Positions 16,300 to 25,220 of a stretch of DNA of 64,000 nucleotides are shown here, piece by piece (position 1 is the stretch's first letter; each line of letters begins with the position of its first letter). Origin of the DNA: Lactiplantibacillus garii. GTDB lineage: Bacteria; Bacillota; Bacilli; Lactobacillales; Lactobacillaceae. The stretch covers positions 26,068 through 90,067 of the forward strand of contig NZ_QWZQ01000005.1 in the NCBI RefSeq assembly GCF_003885105.1, written 5' to 3'. The position numbers were made by a program, and so were the translations under genes. The notes beneath the pieces were generated by a model. The model did no database searches. It worked only from the letters and a program-made list of their open reading frames with translations, and was not told the origin of the DNA.

Positions 16300-17160
16300 C
16301 TAATAATTAAAAATCAACTGGTTCGGTAACGCCGTCGATAACGCAACGTTGTGTTCAACGTTGATGTACAACCGCTGATGACGATAATCCAGTCGCTGCA
16401 ACGCGTAACGGTAAAAATCGTAGATACCGTCAAAGTGCCCCGCGTGGACGTAATCCATCACGTCAAAACTGAGCTCGGGAGCGTTGCCCACCGTTAACGT
16501 GTTGCGTTTTTCCGCCCGGGCCCGCTTACTACGGGGCGGTTGGGGCTGGGCCGCTTCAAGGCTCGTCAATTGTAAATTCGACGTGTTGTCCATGTTAAAC
16601 AACCGTTGAACGGGCCGTTCGGTTTGGAGGAACCGGTATAACAGGGCCCCGTCAGCATTTAACAACAGGGTCTCTTTTAACGCACCCGCCTGAAAATTAC
16701 TGATTGTTTCGGGCCGTGCTTGGCGACCATAGTAGACCGCTTGAACGAGCTGGTTATCCGTATAAAAATTTTGGTAAAACAGGTGGCCGTCTGCGGAATA
16801 GTGACTCTCCTCTAGCAGTTGATCATTTTGCAAATAACGGACGTAGTAGCGACCATCCTGGTGCGTATGCCGTTGCGTCGCCAACCCGGCGTGGGCTACC
16901 CGTGTTAGGGCCGTTGCCCCCAACGGAACGCCGTCATCGTGGCAAAAAATATCGTATAAGCTTGCGACCGAAACTGATTGCTCGTGGCCAACGATTAAGG
17001 TGGCTAACAGTTGGTCAAAATTAACCCGTTCCACAAAGTTGAGGTTTGCAAAGATGATCCGCACGGGGATAGCTTGATCAAGCAATTCGTGCAGTTTTGT
17101 TCCGAAGCTATCCTTTTTTACGTCGGCTAACGCCGTAACTAAAAAAACGGCTGGTTCCAT
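16300..17160 (-). CDS. unknown protein of the teichoic acid cluster (glycosyltransferase accessory-like)
   Basis: A 286-residue protein; the ATG at 17160 is chosen because GGAGG precedes it. The middle (about residues 80-190) is made of short beta-rich segments such as YYVRYLQNDQLLEESHYSA, GHLFYQNFYTDNQLVQAVYY and NADGALLYRFL. This pattern resembles the extended beta-sheet part (DUF1975-type) found at the N-terminus of TagE/GtfA glycosyltransferases, but no catalytic glycosyltransferase domain follows. So it may be a stand-alone accessory or a remnant. It lies between tagD1 and the large CDP-glycerol transferase, which suggests a role in wall polymer synthesis. Assignment is weak. Confidence 0.6.
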   Translation of the reverse strand: MEPAVFLVTALADVKKDSFGTKLHELLDQAIPVRIIFANLNFVERVNFDQLLATLIVGHEQSVSVASLYDIFCHDDGVPLGATALTRVAHAGLATQRHTHQDGRYYVRYLQNDQLLEESHYSADGHLFYQNFYTDNQLVQAVYYGRQARPETISNFQAGALKETLLLNADGALLYRFLQTERPVQRLFNMDNTSNLQLTSLEAAQPQPPRSKRARAEKRNTLTVGNAPELSFDVMDYVHAGHFDGIYDFYRYALQRLDYRHQRLYINVEHNVALSTALPNQLIFNY

Positions 17161-17299
17161 AGTGGTGCCTCCATCAAACTGATTTCTCATTTTTTATGAT
17201 GCCAAATTAAAACGCCAATAACGGGAAAGCCCTCCCCCGTCAGTGGCGTAGTACGTCAACGGGCCCAAACGTGGGCTTCCGTTGCCAATTATACCAAAT

Positions 17300-17701
17300 T
17301 TAGTCAGCGTCGACTTGCATACCCAAGTCGTGCTTGATTTTTGTCGTTGAAATGCCTTCGGTCCGTGGTAAATAAATGACTTCACAGTAATCCTTCAAGA
17401 AGTCAAACTTACCCTTCCAGTCGTCACCCATTACAAAAATGTCGATGTTGTTATCTACGACATCGCTGATTTTTTGATCCCAGTCCTTTTCAGGAATCAC
17501 TTCATCAACGTAGCGGATGGCTTCTAAAATGTACTTACGATCTTCAAACGAAGTGTAGGCTTTTTTACCCTTGATCGCATTAAATTCATCCGTAGAAACA
17601 CAAACCGTTAAGTGGTCACCAAGTGCCTTTGCCCGCTTTAATAAACGGATGTGACCCTTGTGTAATAAATCAAACGTTCCGTAAGTAATTACTTTTTTCA
17701 T
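17300..17701 (-). CDS. tagD: glycerol-3-phosphate cytidylyltransferase, copy 1
   Basis: A 133-residue enzyme making CDP-glycerol from CTP and glycerol-3-phosphate, the precursor of glycerol teichoic acid. Signature motifs: GTFDLLHKGHIRLLKRAK (HxGH nucleotide site), the RYVDEVIPE segment, FVMGDDWKGKFD and RTEGISTTKIK (the TxxI/STT motif). Length is that of B. subtilis TagD. It has an ATG behind a GGAGA ribosome site. It is transcribed divergently from a second copy at 17991, with a ~290 base shared upstream region, and has a 139-base gap to the next gene on its strand. Confidence 0.96.
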   Translation of the reverse strand: MKKVITYGTFDLLHKGHIRLLKRAKALGDHLTVCVSTDEFNAIKGKKAYTSFEDRKYILEAIRYVDEVIPEKDWDQKISDVVDNNIDIFVMGDDWKGKFDFLKDYCEVIYLPRTEGISTTKIKHDLGMQVDAD

Positions 17702-17886
17702 AATATCTCCTAGATATATCTATCATTAATTCAATACCATTCATAGTACCATATTTCCGGCCTACGTCAATTAGGATTTTAATTTTTTACATTTTCATAA
17801 AAACATACCCGCACACGAAAATAATCGTTACTCTGGATTAAATTACTCATGTTCCCAACCAAAACGGTTCCGCCAGTCTCCCAAAT

Positions 17887-17929
17887 CATTATATAATGGT
17901 CATGGACGGTTCACTTTTCATGCTATAAT
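17887..17929 (+). promoter_or_regulatory. promoter of second tagD and palindrome
   Basis: TGCTATAAT (17921-17929) is an extended -10 box about 60 bases ahead of the tagD start. A perfect 12-base palindrome CATTATATAATG (17887-17898) lies upstream in the divergent region and could be an operator or a second -10. Confidence 0.5.
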
Positions 17930-17990
17930 AGCCGTGATTCCGTTAACAATCATTAACTTTGATTATCTAGTAGAGTAGGAGGAATTTTTG

Positions 17991-18395
17991 ATGAAACGTG
18001 TCATTACGTACGGTACCTTTGATTTGTTGCATTACGGGCACATTGAACTGTTAAAGCGGGCCAAGGCCCTCGGCGATTACCTAATCGTGGCCCTGTCGAC
18101 CGACGAATTCAACTGGGAAAGTAAACATAAAAAGGCCTACTTCTCGTATGAAAAACGCAAGGCTTTATTGGAAGCCATTCGTTACGTTGACCTGGTGATT
18201 CCTGAGAATTCTTGGGATCAAAAAGTTAACGACGTTAAATTTTACCAAATTGATAAGTTTGTGATGGGTGATGACTGGAAAGGCCAATTCGACTTCGTGG
18301 GTGAACAGACTAACGCCGAAGTGATCTACCTCCCACGGACGCCTGAAATCTCCACCACGAAGATTAAACACGATTTAAACTTCGGCAATAAATAG
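17991..18395 (+). CDS. tagD: glycerol-3-phosphate cytidylyltransferase, copy 2
   Basis: A 134-residue paralogue of the divergent neighbour, roughly two-thirds identical by eye. Motifs: GTFDLLHYGHIELLKRAK, RYVDLVIPE, FVMGDDWKGQFD and RTPEISTTKIK. So catalytic residues are intact in both copies. The start is the ATG at 17991 after AGGAGGAATTTTTG. It is followed 23 bases later by a short-form CDP-glycerol transferase, so each tagD copy drives its own transferase. Whether the two make pools for different polymers (wall versus lipid-linked) is an open inference. Confidence 0.95.
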   Translation: MKRVITYGTFDLLHYGHIELLKRAKALGDYLIVALSTDEFNWESKHKKAYFSYEKRKALLEAIRYVDLVIPENSWDQKVNDVKFYQIDKFVMGDDWKGQFDFVGEQTNAEVIYLPRTPEISTTKIKHDLNFGNK

Positions 18396-18418
18396 GATGG
18401 TTGTGAGGATTTAATTCA

Positions 18419-19615
18419 ATGTCTCTTAAGGAAATTATTAGCCATATTTACCGCCGGGCCTTCAATTTAATTGCTAGTGTTTGCCCGGTAAAAAAACACC
18501 TGGTACTATTCGAAACGTTTAACGGTAAGTTGCCCACGGACAACCCGTTGTACATTTACCAAGCTTTACAAAAAGCCCACCCCGATTGGCACCTCGTGTG
18601 GGGTGTTAAGCACCGCTTTTTCAAGCAGGCTCAGCGTGACTACCCCGAACTCGACTTCGTTGTCCGCTTCTCCGCGAAGTGGCTGACGGTTGCACCGGTT
18701 GCCAACTTCTGGGTTTTTAACGCCCGGATGCCCTACTGGCTCAAGAAAAACCGCAACACCATTTATATTCAAACTTGGCACGGGACCCCGCTTAAACGGC
18801 TGGGAATCGACATTCCCAACGTGTCCATGCCGGGCACCGACACCGACAAGTACCGCCGCAACTTCTCCACTGAAAGTAGTCGCTGGGACTATTTAATCAG
18901 CCCCAACCAATTTTCACAGGACGTGTTTAAACGGGCTTTTGATTTTGATAACCAATTTTTAGATTACGGTTATCCCCGTAACGACCGCCTCGTTCGTCAG
19001 CAACACGATGGCGCTGCCATTCAGGCCATCAAGCAACGGATCGTAGGGCACCAAGCCGGCCGGGTCATCCTTTACGCCCCCACTTGGCGGGACGATTTTT
19101 ATATCCGTAAGGGCATGTATAAAATGGACTTGCCGTTTAGTTTGAAAAGCCTGACGAAGCTGTTAAATAAGGACGACGTTTTGATTATTCGGCCCCACTA
19201 CCTGGTGGCCGAATCAATCAACATCGCCGGGTTTGAGGACCAGGTTCGGCTGTGCGTGGACGAGGACATAAACGACCTGTACTTGATCAGCGACCTGCTG
19301 ATCACCGACTACTCATCGGTCATGTTTGACTTCGCCATTTTAGACCGGCCAATGCTGTTCTACCCTTACGACCTGGACCACTATCAGGACGACATTCGTG
19401 GTTTCTACTTTGACTACCACGACGTTCCCGGCCCAATCGTCACGACCGAGCCCGCCTTTTTGACCGCCATTCAACAGTTTTTAACTACCGGTCACTATCC
19501 GGACTACGCGGCTAAAATGCGGGCCTTCAAAACGAAGTTTACGGCGTGGGAACGAGGTACCGCGAGCGAGCGGGTCGTGCAACTCATGGACGGCACCGCT
19601 GACCATTCCCGTTAA
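18419..19615 (+). CDS. CDP-glycerol glycerophosphotransferase, short form (TagB/TarB-like)
   Basis: A 398-residue protein consisting nearly only of the Glyphos_transf domain: ETFNGKLPTDNPLYIYQAL, IYIQTWHGTPLKRLGIDIPN, SPNQFSQDVFKRAF, LYAPTWRDDF, LLITDYSSVMFDFA and PMLFYPYDLDHY. The catalytic TWHGTP and DYSSV motifs are present. Its length fits the TagB/TarB primase that adds the first glycerol-phosphate to the linkage unit, in contrast to the 674-residue relative at 14260. It shares an operon with tagD copy 2. It ends before a terminator-bearing repeat element. Primase role is inferred from length. Confidence 0.9.
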   Translation: MSLKEIISHIYRRAFNLIASVCPVKKHLVLFETFNGKLPTDNPLYIYQALQKAHPDWHLVWGVKHRFFKQAQRDYPELDFVVRFSAKWLTVAPVANFWVFNARMPYWLKKNRNTIYIQTWHGTPLKRLGIDIPNVSMPGTDTDKYRRNFSTESSRWDYLISPNQFSQDVFKRAFDFDNQFLDYGYPRNDRLVRQQHDGAAIQAIKQRIVGHQAGRVILYAPTWRDDFYIRKGMYKMDLPFSLKSLTKLLNKDDVLIIRPHYLVAESINIAGFEDQVRLCVDEDINDLYLISDLLITDYSSVMFDFAILDRPMLFYPYDLDHYQDDIRGFYFDYHDVPGPIVTTEPAFLTAIQQFLTTGHYPDYAAKMRAFKTKFTAWERGTASERVVQLMDGTADHSR

Positions 19616-19657
19616 CTACCTTTAGCGCGCGTTTCAATTCCATGACCACGAAAAACA

Positions 19658-19790
19658 AAACGAGGCTGTGACAAAAGTCACAGCCTCGTTTGTATCTCCG
19701 AACAATTATTGTTGAAACGTGCGCCAAAAGTCAGCTTGCTCCGCTTAATGCTCACTAGCTAACCGCCTTTTGGCACACTCTGTTTTTATT
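19658..19790 (+). repeat. short hairpin repeat, copy 3, including terminator
   Basis: AAACGAGGCTGTGAC-AAAA-GTCACAGCCTCGTTT (19658-19691) is a perfect stem that ends the tagD2 operon. It is followed by GAAACGTGC, an inverted repeat (GCCAAAAGTCAG... with ...CCTTTTGGC) of intermediate length between copies 1 and 2, and CACACTCTG then TTTTTATT. Confidence 0.85.
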
Positions 19791-19794
19791 AAAT

Positions 19795-20880
19795 CTATTT
19801 AGTTGATTTAGTCACACCCGGCCCCTTTAAGGTCGTCGTTGGGTGTAGCACTTGCGACGGGTGCTGCACCACGCTAGTTAGCGAGTGGCCCGAAACGTTG
19901 ACTAACATCAACAAAACCACCACAACGCCCACGACAGTCGTGAGAATTCGGTTCCCCCACGACATCGTTTCAGAAATCACCCCACCGTAAAAGTCCTTGT
20001 GAACTTCCTTAGCGACGTGCGGATTCTGCGGGTCGGCCTGCTGACGTTCAGCCGTGACCTGCTGTTCGTATTCGTCAATCTTAAACGCCTTTTGTTTCTT
20101 CTTAGCGTCAGTTTGATACTTCTTTTTGTCTTTCTTAGAAAGTGCCTTGAACCACTTAATAAATTTCCGGTACTCGGCAACGACTTCCTTAGTTGGACCA
20201 ATCTGCTTTAAGTCACCGTATTGAATCCAGGCCACCCGGTCACACATGATCTCGATTTGCTTTAAGGAGTGGCTGACGAAGATAATCGTTTTACCTTCCT
20301 TTTTAAACTGTTGGATTTTCTCCACACACTTTTGGTAAAACGTGTCGTCACCAACCGACAATGCTTCGTCAATAATTAAAATATCCGGATTAATGTGTAC
20401 GGCGATTGCAAACCCAAGCCGCGACTTCATCCCGGAAGAATAACTTTTGACCGGTTGATAAACAAAATCACCAATGTCGGCAAAGGCGATGATGTCATCC
20501 AACATGGCGTCAATTTCTTTATTCGTCAGTCCCATCATCAGGGCCTTTAACCGGATGTTTTCCATCCCGGTCAATTGTCCCCGCAAACCGGAGTTGATGG
20601 CAACGATCGAGGTATCCCCCCGGACGTCTACCACCCCGGTCGTTTGCGGAATCACGCCGGAAATAATGTTTGACAGCGTTGATTTACCGGAACCATTGAC
20701 CCCGATCAGTCCAAGCGTTTCACCGGGCGCAACTTCTAACGAAATTCCCTTTAACGCCCAAAATTCTGGGATGGGCTGATTAGAGATCGAGAAGAACGCC
20801 TTCAATTGATCAGAACGGGTTTTGAAGAGATCAAATTCCTTGGTCACATTTTGAACCTTAATTTTATAATCAGTTGTCAT
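19795..20880 (-). CDS. tagH: teichoic acid exporter, ATP-binding subunit
   Basis: A 361-residue ABC ATPase. The first ~250 residues form the nucleotide-binding domain: Walker [10 protein letters not shown], signature [10 protein letters not shown], Walker [13 protein letters not shown] and FVSHS switch. Then a highly charged, lysine-rich linker and one hydrophobic segment near residue 315-335 ([18 protein letters not shown]), and a short outer tail. This layout with a C-terminal membrane anchor is that of TagH, which powers export of wall teichoic acid with the permease TagG. No tagG is adjacent: upstream on this strand is a 258-base gap and then a gene on the other strand. GGAAG lies ahead of the ATG. 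Confidence 0.93.
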   Translation of the reverse strand: MTTDYKIKVQNVTKEFDLFKTRSDQLKAFFSISNQPIPEFWALKGISLEVAPGETLGLIGVNGSGKSTLSNIISGVIPQTTGVVDVRGDTSIVAINSGLRGQLTGMENIRLKALMMGLTNKEIDAMLDDIIAFADIGDFVYQPVKSYSSGMKSRLGFAIAVHINPDILIIDEALSVGDDTFYQKCVEKIQQFKKEGKTIIFVSHSLKQIEIMCDRVAWIQYGDLKQIGPTKEVVAEYRKFIKWFKALSKKDKKKYQTDAKKKQKAFKIDEYEQQVTAERQQADPQNPHVAKEVHKDFYGGVISETMSWGNRILTTVVGVVVVLLMLVNVSGHSLTSVVQHPSQVLHPTTTLKGPGVTKSTK

Positions 20881-21138
20881 TTTAATACTTCCTATATATT
20901 TTACGATTTATATCATAATTACCAAGCATAACTAACTGCTATATGGTACTAGAGAAGTTCACGAGCGTCAAGCACGACCACGGGAGCTTAATTTAAAATT
21001 AAGGCGTCCAGATGCAACTTGTGATATTTAGCGCAAACTTTTCCATTTAATTAGTTCGGCCACCGGGCAATCGTTCGCATTATCCCCAATAATGAAATAT
21101 ACTTAACTTAACAGGTTAATTGTCAGGCAGACATTGGA
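20881..21138. other. divergent upstream region of tagH and galM
   Basis: AT-rich 258 bases that should carry both promoters. TATGATATAAAT-like sequence lies just ahead of tagH on the minus strand. No tagG fragment and no clear regulatory motif are visible. Confidence 0.5.
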
Positions 21139-21150
21139 GTGGATGAGATC

Positions 21151-22170
21151 ATGAAAATAATTGAGCACCAGGCAAACGGAATAAATTATTATACATTAGT
21201 GAACAATCATCACATGAGCGTCACCGTGATGGACTGGGGAGCGACGGTCACCGCCATTAAAACTCACGACAAGGACGGCAAATTTGCCAACGTCGTTTTA
21301 GGGTTTGACGAGGGCGAGGACTACATCACTTACCAGTCGTTTTTCGGTGCCACGATTGCCCGGGTCGCGGGTGTGATCAAAAAAGCTAAGTGGCGGAATT
21401 ACGAGCTGACCCAAAACGCCGGGGAAAACCATTTAAACGGTGGTAACATGCCCCAAATTGCCTTTGAGCCTTGGTTCCTGGAACGCAAGCTGCAGACCAG
21501 TGAACAGGTCGGCTTAGTCATGCAATACATTACCTTGGACGGGGAAAACGGGTATCCCGGCACCATGACGATCACCGCCGATTTTATTCTGGACAACAAC
21601 GGTAAATTCACGATTAGTTATACTGGCAAAAGCGATAAGACCACCCTCTTTAACCCGACAAACCATACCTACTTCAACTTAAGCGGTAACGCCGAAAGTC
21701 TGATTAACCACGACATTTTAAAAATTAACGCCGACGAATACGCCGCCCTCAACAAACACAACCTGCCGACGGGTAAACTGCCCTGGGTCACGGATAGTCC
21801 GTTCGATTTCCGCGACCCCCGCGAAGTCGGTCCCCAAATTGCTAAAATCAAGGGCGGATTGCGGCACGGGTTCGTTTTAAATAAAACCCCCTACCCGCAA
21901 GTCGAATTGTTCGACCGGGTCAGCGGGCGGAAAGTGACCCTGCGGACTAACGCGCCAGCCCTAGTCGTGTCCAGTGCCACTAACTACCGTGACGACCGCT
22001 ACCGGTTAAACGGCGGCAAACCGATGCGTTCCCAGTTGGGACTGGCCTTAATGCCGCAAGTTCTTCCCGACGCCATCCACCACCGGGAATTTGGCAGCAT
22101 TATCATCGAACCGAACGTGCCGGTGACCTACCAAACCGCCTATCAATTCTCGAACATTTACGACGTTTAG
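21151..22170 (+). CDS. galM: aldose 1-epimerase (galactose mutarotase)
   Basis: A 339-residue enzyme interconverting alpha and beta anomers of galactose or glucose for the Leloir pathway. The start is the ATG at 21151 with GGAG upstream; a GTG at 21139 is in frame but overlaps the ribosome site. Family motifs: FFGATIARVAGVI (substrate arginine), AGENHLNGG (His), NPTNHTYFNLSG (catalytic His), and NVPVTYQTAYQF with the general base Glu just before it in IIIEPN. It stands alone, not next to galK/galT. It ends at a shared bidirectional terminator. Confidence 0.93.
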   Translation: MKIIEHQANGINYYTLVNNHHMSVTVMDWGATVTAIKTHDKDGKFANVVLGFDEGEDYITYQSFFGATIARVAGVIKKAKWRNYELTQNAGENHLNGGNMPQIAFEPWFLERKLQTSEQVGLVMQYITLDGENGYPGTMTITADFILDNNGKFTISYTGKSDKTTLFNPTNHTYFNLSGNAESLINHDILKINADEYAALNKHNLPTGKLPWVTDSPFDFRDPREVGPQIAKIKGGLRHGFVLNKTPYPQVELFDRVSGRKVTLRTNAPALVVSSATNYRDDRYRLNGGKPMRSQLGLALMPQVLPDAIHHREFGSIIIEPNVPVTYQTAYQFSNIYDV

Positions 22171-22181
22171 AACGTCTTATC

Positions 22182-22237
22182 AAAAAACACCCAGTAACTC
22201 CGTGAAAATGGCACTCACGAAGTTACTGGGTATTTTT
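22182..22237. terminator. bidirectional terminator between galM and YhgE-like gene
   Basis: ACCCAGTAACT pairs with AGTTACTGGGT around about 20 bases, with A-run on the left and T-run on the right. Confidence 0.85.
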
Positions 22238-22248
22238 AAACTGATTGA

Positions 22249-25047
22249 CTACTCGTCATCATCGGTCGCCGCTGATGACGGTTCCGCTGGTGTTGACGGC
22301 GCTCCATCCGCCGTGGCGGGAGTCGGTGCGGCAAAATCAATCCGCCGTAACCGCCCGCGCCGCCGAGCAAAGAATAAAATACTCAGGGCGGAAAAACCTA
22401 ACGCAATTAGGAAAAGAAGCCCCATTTCGGATAACGCCGTATTCCCAATCATCAACGTTTCCCGTAAGCCGTTTACCGCGTAAGTCATCGGCAACCACGG
22501 GTGAATGGCCTGGAAGAAACCGTTGGAAAGTTCAATCGGGTACGTTCCGCCCGAACCGCCTAACTGCAACACTAGCAGGATCATACTAAAGAAGGATCCC
22601 ACCTTACCCAGAACCAGGTTCAACCAGTACACGATGCTCATAAAAGCGAGGGCGATACACAGGACCATCCCGAAAGTTGCCCAAACGTGGACCGGAGCCA
22701 AACCATCGATCAGCATCAAGAACGTGACAATCAAAATACTTTCAAACAGGGCGAAACCGTCCAGGACGGAAGCCTTGCTTAGCCACCAACCAATTCCCGT
22801 CCGCGGATACTTACGGGGGGTATAGGTATCAAACATCATGTTAAACGCTAGGGCCCCCACGAATAGGGAAACCGACATCATGTACGGTGCCATCCCGGTC
22901 CCGTTATTTTTGGCCCGGTCCCGTTCGGTATGGCTAGTCGTTGCCGGCTTAGCAACCTGCGCGTAGGTCAGCTTGGTTGGGTCAACCTTTGCTTTGGTAC
23001 CGGCTTGTGTCAATTTAGTGCCTAACGTTTGGTTACCCGCTTGAACTTTTTCCAGCCCCGTTCCTAACTGCTGGGAACCGTTTGCTAATTGTTGGCTGCC
23101 CGCATTTAATTGGGTTGCGCCACTCGCAAGTTGGCCGGCACCACTAGTCAGTTGCGTCCCCTTACTGCCGAGGGTCTGTAATCCACTGGTGACCTGTTTA
23201 GAACCATCGGCTAACTGGCCTACGCCCGCCATCAAACTCGGAACCTGGCCGTTTAACGTACTAAGGCCCGAATTTAAACTAGCCGCACCGCGGTTTAACT
23301 GGTTCCCAGAGCTAGCTAAACTTTGGGTGCCCGCGGCTAACTGCTGGCCCTTAGACGTTAACGCGGCCGTCCCGCTGGCTAAACTAGTCGCACCGTCACT
23401 TAACTGGGCTACCCCGGCCGTTAACGCTGGCGTCGATTGTTGTAAGGTTGCCAGGCCTTGGTTAAGGGTGTTCATTCCACCAGCCGCCTGCTGAAGCTTA
23501 GCCGTTAACGTTGCCGCACCGCCGGCTAAACCAGTCAGGCCACTTTGCAGACTTTGCTGGCCGGCCGCAACCGTCGTTAAGGTCTGCTTGAGCGCCGCTA
23601 ACTGCTGGGTTGCCGCGGTCGTATTAACGTTACTTTGACCAACGTTACTCAACGCGGTGTTGAGTTGAGCTGCCGCAGTCTTGACCGCATCAGTCGCCGG
23701 ACTACTTCCACCACTGACCGCCGCAACCATCGCGGCTTTCTGTTCCGCCGTTAGCTTTTGGGCATCGGCCGCCGCGGCGACCTTCGCTTGTAAAGTGGCC
23801 TGCTGTTTTTCCTGGTCAGCTTGCAGACTTGCCAGAGCCGTCTGCAACTGATTACTGGCCGCTTTAACTCCCGTTAACTGCCCCGTATCACTACCGGCCC
23901 TGCTTAAAGTTGCGGCCAATTGTTCCAACTGAGTGGTCAACGTTGATTGCTGGTTGCTTGTAGCGGCTACGCCCCGTTGCATGGCTGCCAGATTCGTGGC
24001 CAACTCCCCGCTGCTACTGCTTAACGCCTGTAAGCCGGTCGTCAAGTCCGCGCTGGCCGTCGTTAACCGTTGCGTCCCGCTCTGGATCGTACTCGTCTTT
24101 TGATTTAGCGTGGCTAAACCGGCCTGAATCCCCTGCGCACCCTGGTTAGCACTGGCCACCCCGTTGACGTACTGTTGGGTACTACTATTCAACGTTTGCG
24201 CCCCGGCAGTGTAATTTTGAACCCCACTGCTAAGTTGCTGACTACCGTTTCTAAGCGTGCGGACCCCGCTGGCAAGTTGCTGACTATTACTTAACAGGCT
24301 GTCTAATCCGGTCGTCACTTGCTGACTACCGCTACTAACTTGGTCAATCCCGTTAATGTACTGATTTAGGCCCTGGTTAAGACTTTTAGCCCCGTTAGCT
24401 AGTGTTAACGTACTTTTAGCTAACGTGTTTAAGCCGGTCGTGATTTTCTGATTAGCCTGCTCTGCTTGACGACTGCCCTTAGCCAACTTCTGGTTATTTT
24501 TGCCGGCAGTCGCCATCCCAGTTCCTAGCTGTTTCAGACTACCGAACAGGGTCTTAGCGTACGTTTTAGTGATTTGTTCCGAAACGCTAGCGGCCGCGCT
24601 GTCAGCCGCCGACGCCGTCATTTTAGAAGCCGTAAAGTTATGGCCGGCGCTGGTTTCATAGTGCAGCACCATTTTCTGGGGCTTTTTTTGCATCAGCGTC
24701 GTTGCGTTGTGGGAAAAACTTTTAGGAATCGTTACGACCATGTAATAGTCCCCACGCTTTAACCCGTTTTTAGCCGCCGTTTCCGAGGAAACTAATTTAA
24801 AATCCATCCCGTTGGAACGTTTTAAATTGGTGGCGAGCTGGTGACCCACGTCAAGGTGCTGCCCCTGATACGTTACCGCCTGATCCTGATTGACCACCGC
24901 AACCGGTAAGTCTTGTAACTTTCCGTACGGGTCCCACATGGACTTTAAAAACGTAACCGCGTAGATTGACGGGATAAAACCAATGACGATGATCACAATC
25001 AACATCAACTTGTGCTTAAACAAATACTCCCACTCCGCCTTAAACAT
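22249..25047 (-). CDS. YhgE/Pip-family membrane protein with long repeat region
   Basis: A 932-residue protein. One N-terminal membrane helix (residues 12-32), an outer region with a VVNQDQAVTYQGQ-type start typical of the family, a long central part (about 170-690), and five or six membrane segments at the C-terminus. The central part is built of degenerate ~7-residue repeats of the type LxxGxxxLxxG (for example LASGTAALTS, LNRGAASLNSG, LADGSKQVTSG), predicted to make a long coiled or helical stalk outside the cell. YhgE/Pip proteins include the lactococcal phage infection protein and ABC-2-type relatives. Divergent from a TetR gene with a palindrome between. The acidic C-terminal tail is in the cytoplasm. 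Function unknown; a phage receptor or efflux role is only known for relatives. Confidence 0.88.
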   Translation of the reverse strand: MFKAEWEYLFKHKLMLIVIIVIGFIPSIYAVTFLKSMWDPYGKLQDLPVAVVNQDQAVTYQGQHLDVGHQLATNLKRSNGMDFKLVSSETAAKNGLKRGDYYMVVTIPKSFSHNATTLMQKKPQKMVLHYETSAGHNFTASKMTASAADSAAASVSEQITKTYAKTLFGSLKQLGTGMATAGKNNQKLAKGSRQAEQANQKITTGLNTLAKSTLTLANGAKSLNQGLNQYINGIDQVSSGSQQVTTGLDSLLSNSQQLASGVRTLRNGSQQLSSGVQNYTAGAQTLNSSTQQYVNGVASANQGAQGIQAGLATLNQKTSTIQSGTQRLTTASADLTTGLQALSSSSGELATNLAAMQRGVAATSNQQSTLTTQLEQLAATLSRAGSDTGQLTGVKAASNQLQTALASLQADQEKQQATLQAKVAAAADAQKLTAEQKAAMVAAVSGGSSPATDAVKTAAAQLNTALSNVGQSNVNTTAATQQLAALKQTLTTVAAGQQSLQSGLTGLAGGAATLTAKLQQAAGGMNTLNQGLATLQQSTPALTAGVAQLSDGATSLASGTAALTSKGQQLAAGTQSLASSGNQLNRGAASLNSGLSTLNGQVPSLMAGVGQLADGSKQVTSGLQTLGSKGTQLTSGAGQLASGATQLNAGSQQLANGSQQLGTGLEKVQAGNQTLGTKLTQAGTKAKVDPTKLTYAQVAKPATTSHTERDRAKNNGTGMAPYMMSVSLFVGALAFNMMFDTYTPRKYPRTGIGWWLSKASVLDGFALFESILIVTFLMLIDGLAPVHVWATFGMVLCIALAFMSIVYWLNLVLGKVGSFFSMILLVLQLGGSGGTYPIELSNGFFQAIHPWLPMTYAVNGLRETLMIGNTALSEMGLLFLIALGFSALSILFFARRRGRLRRIDFAAPTPATADGAPSTPAEPSSAATDDDE

Positions 25048-25179
25048 GTTCGTTAACCCCCATCAATTCAAATTATGTTATGCTATCGTTGAAATAATCC
25101 TCACGTGTGGTTTACATCATAGCGACAAATAAAACGAAATACCACCACACCATTAACTATTTTGGGGAATAAGCCCCAT

Positions 25180-25201
25180 TTAGACCACAAGTGGGGTCTA
25201 A
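25180..25201. promoter_or_regulatory. probable TetR operator
   Basis: TTAGACCACAAGTGGGGTCTAA is a 22-base palindrome with one mismatch pair, 20 bases upstream of the TetR start codon in the gap shared with the YhgE-like gene. Typical autoregulatory position. Confidence 0.6.
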
Positions 25202-25220
25202 CATTCTAGGAGGAACTTAC

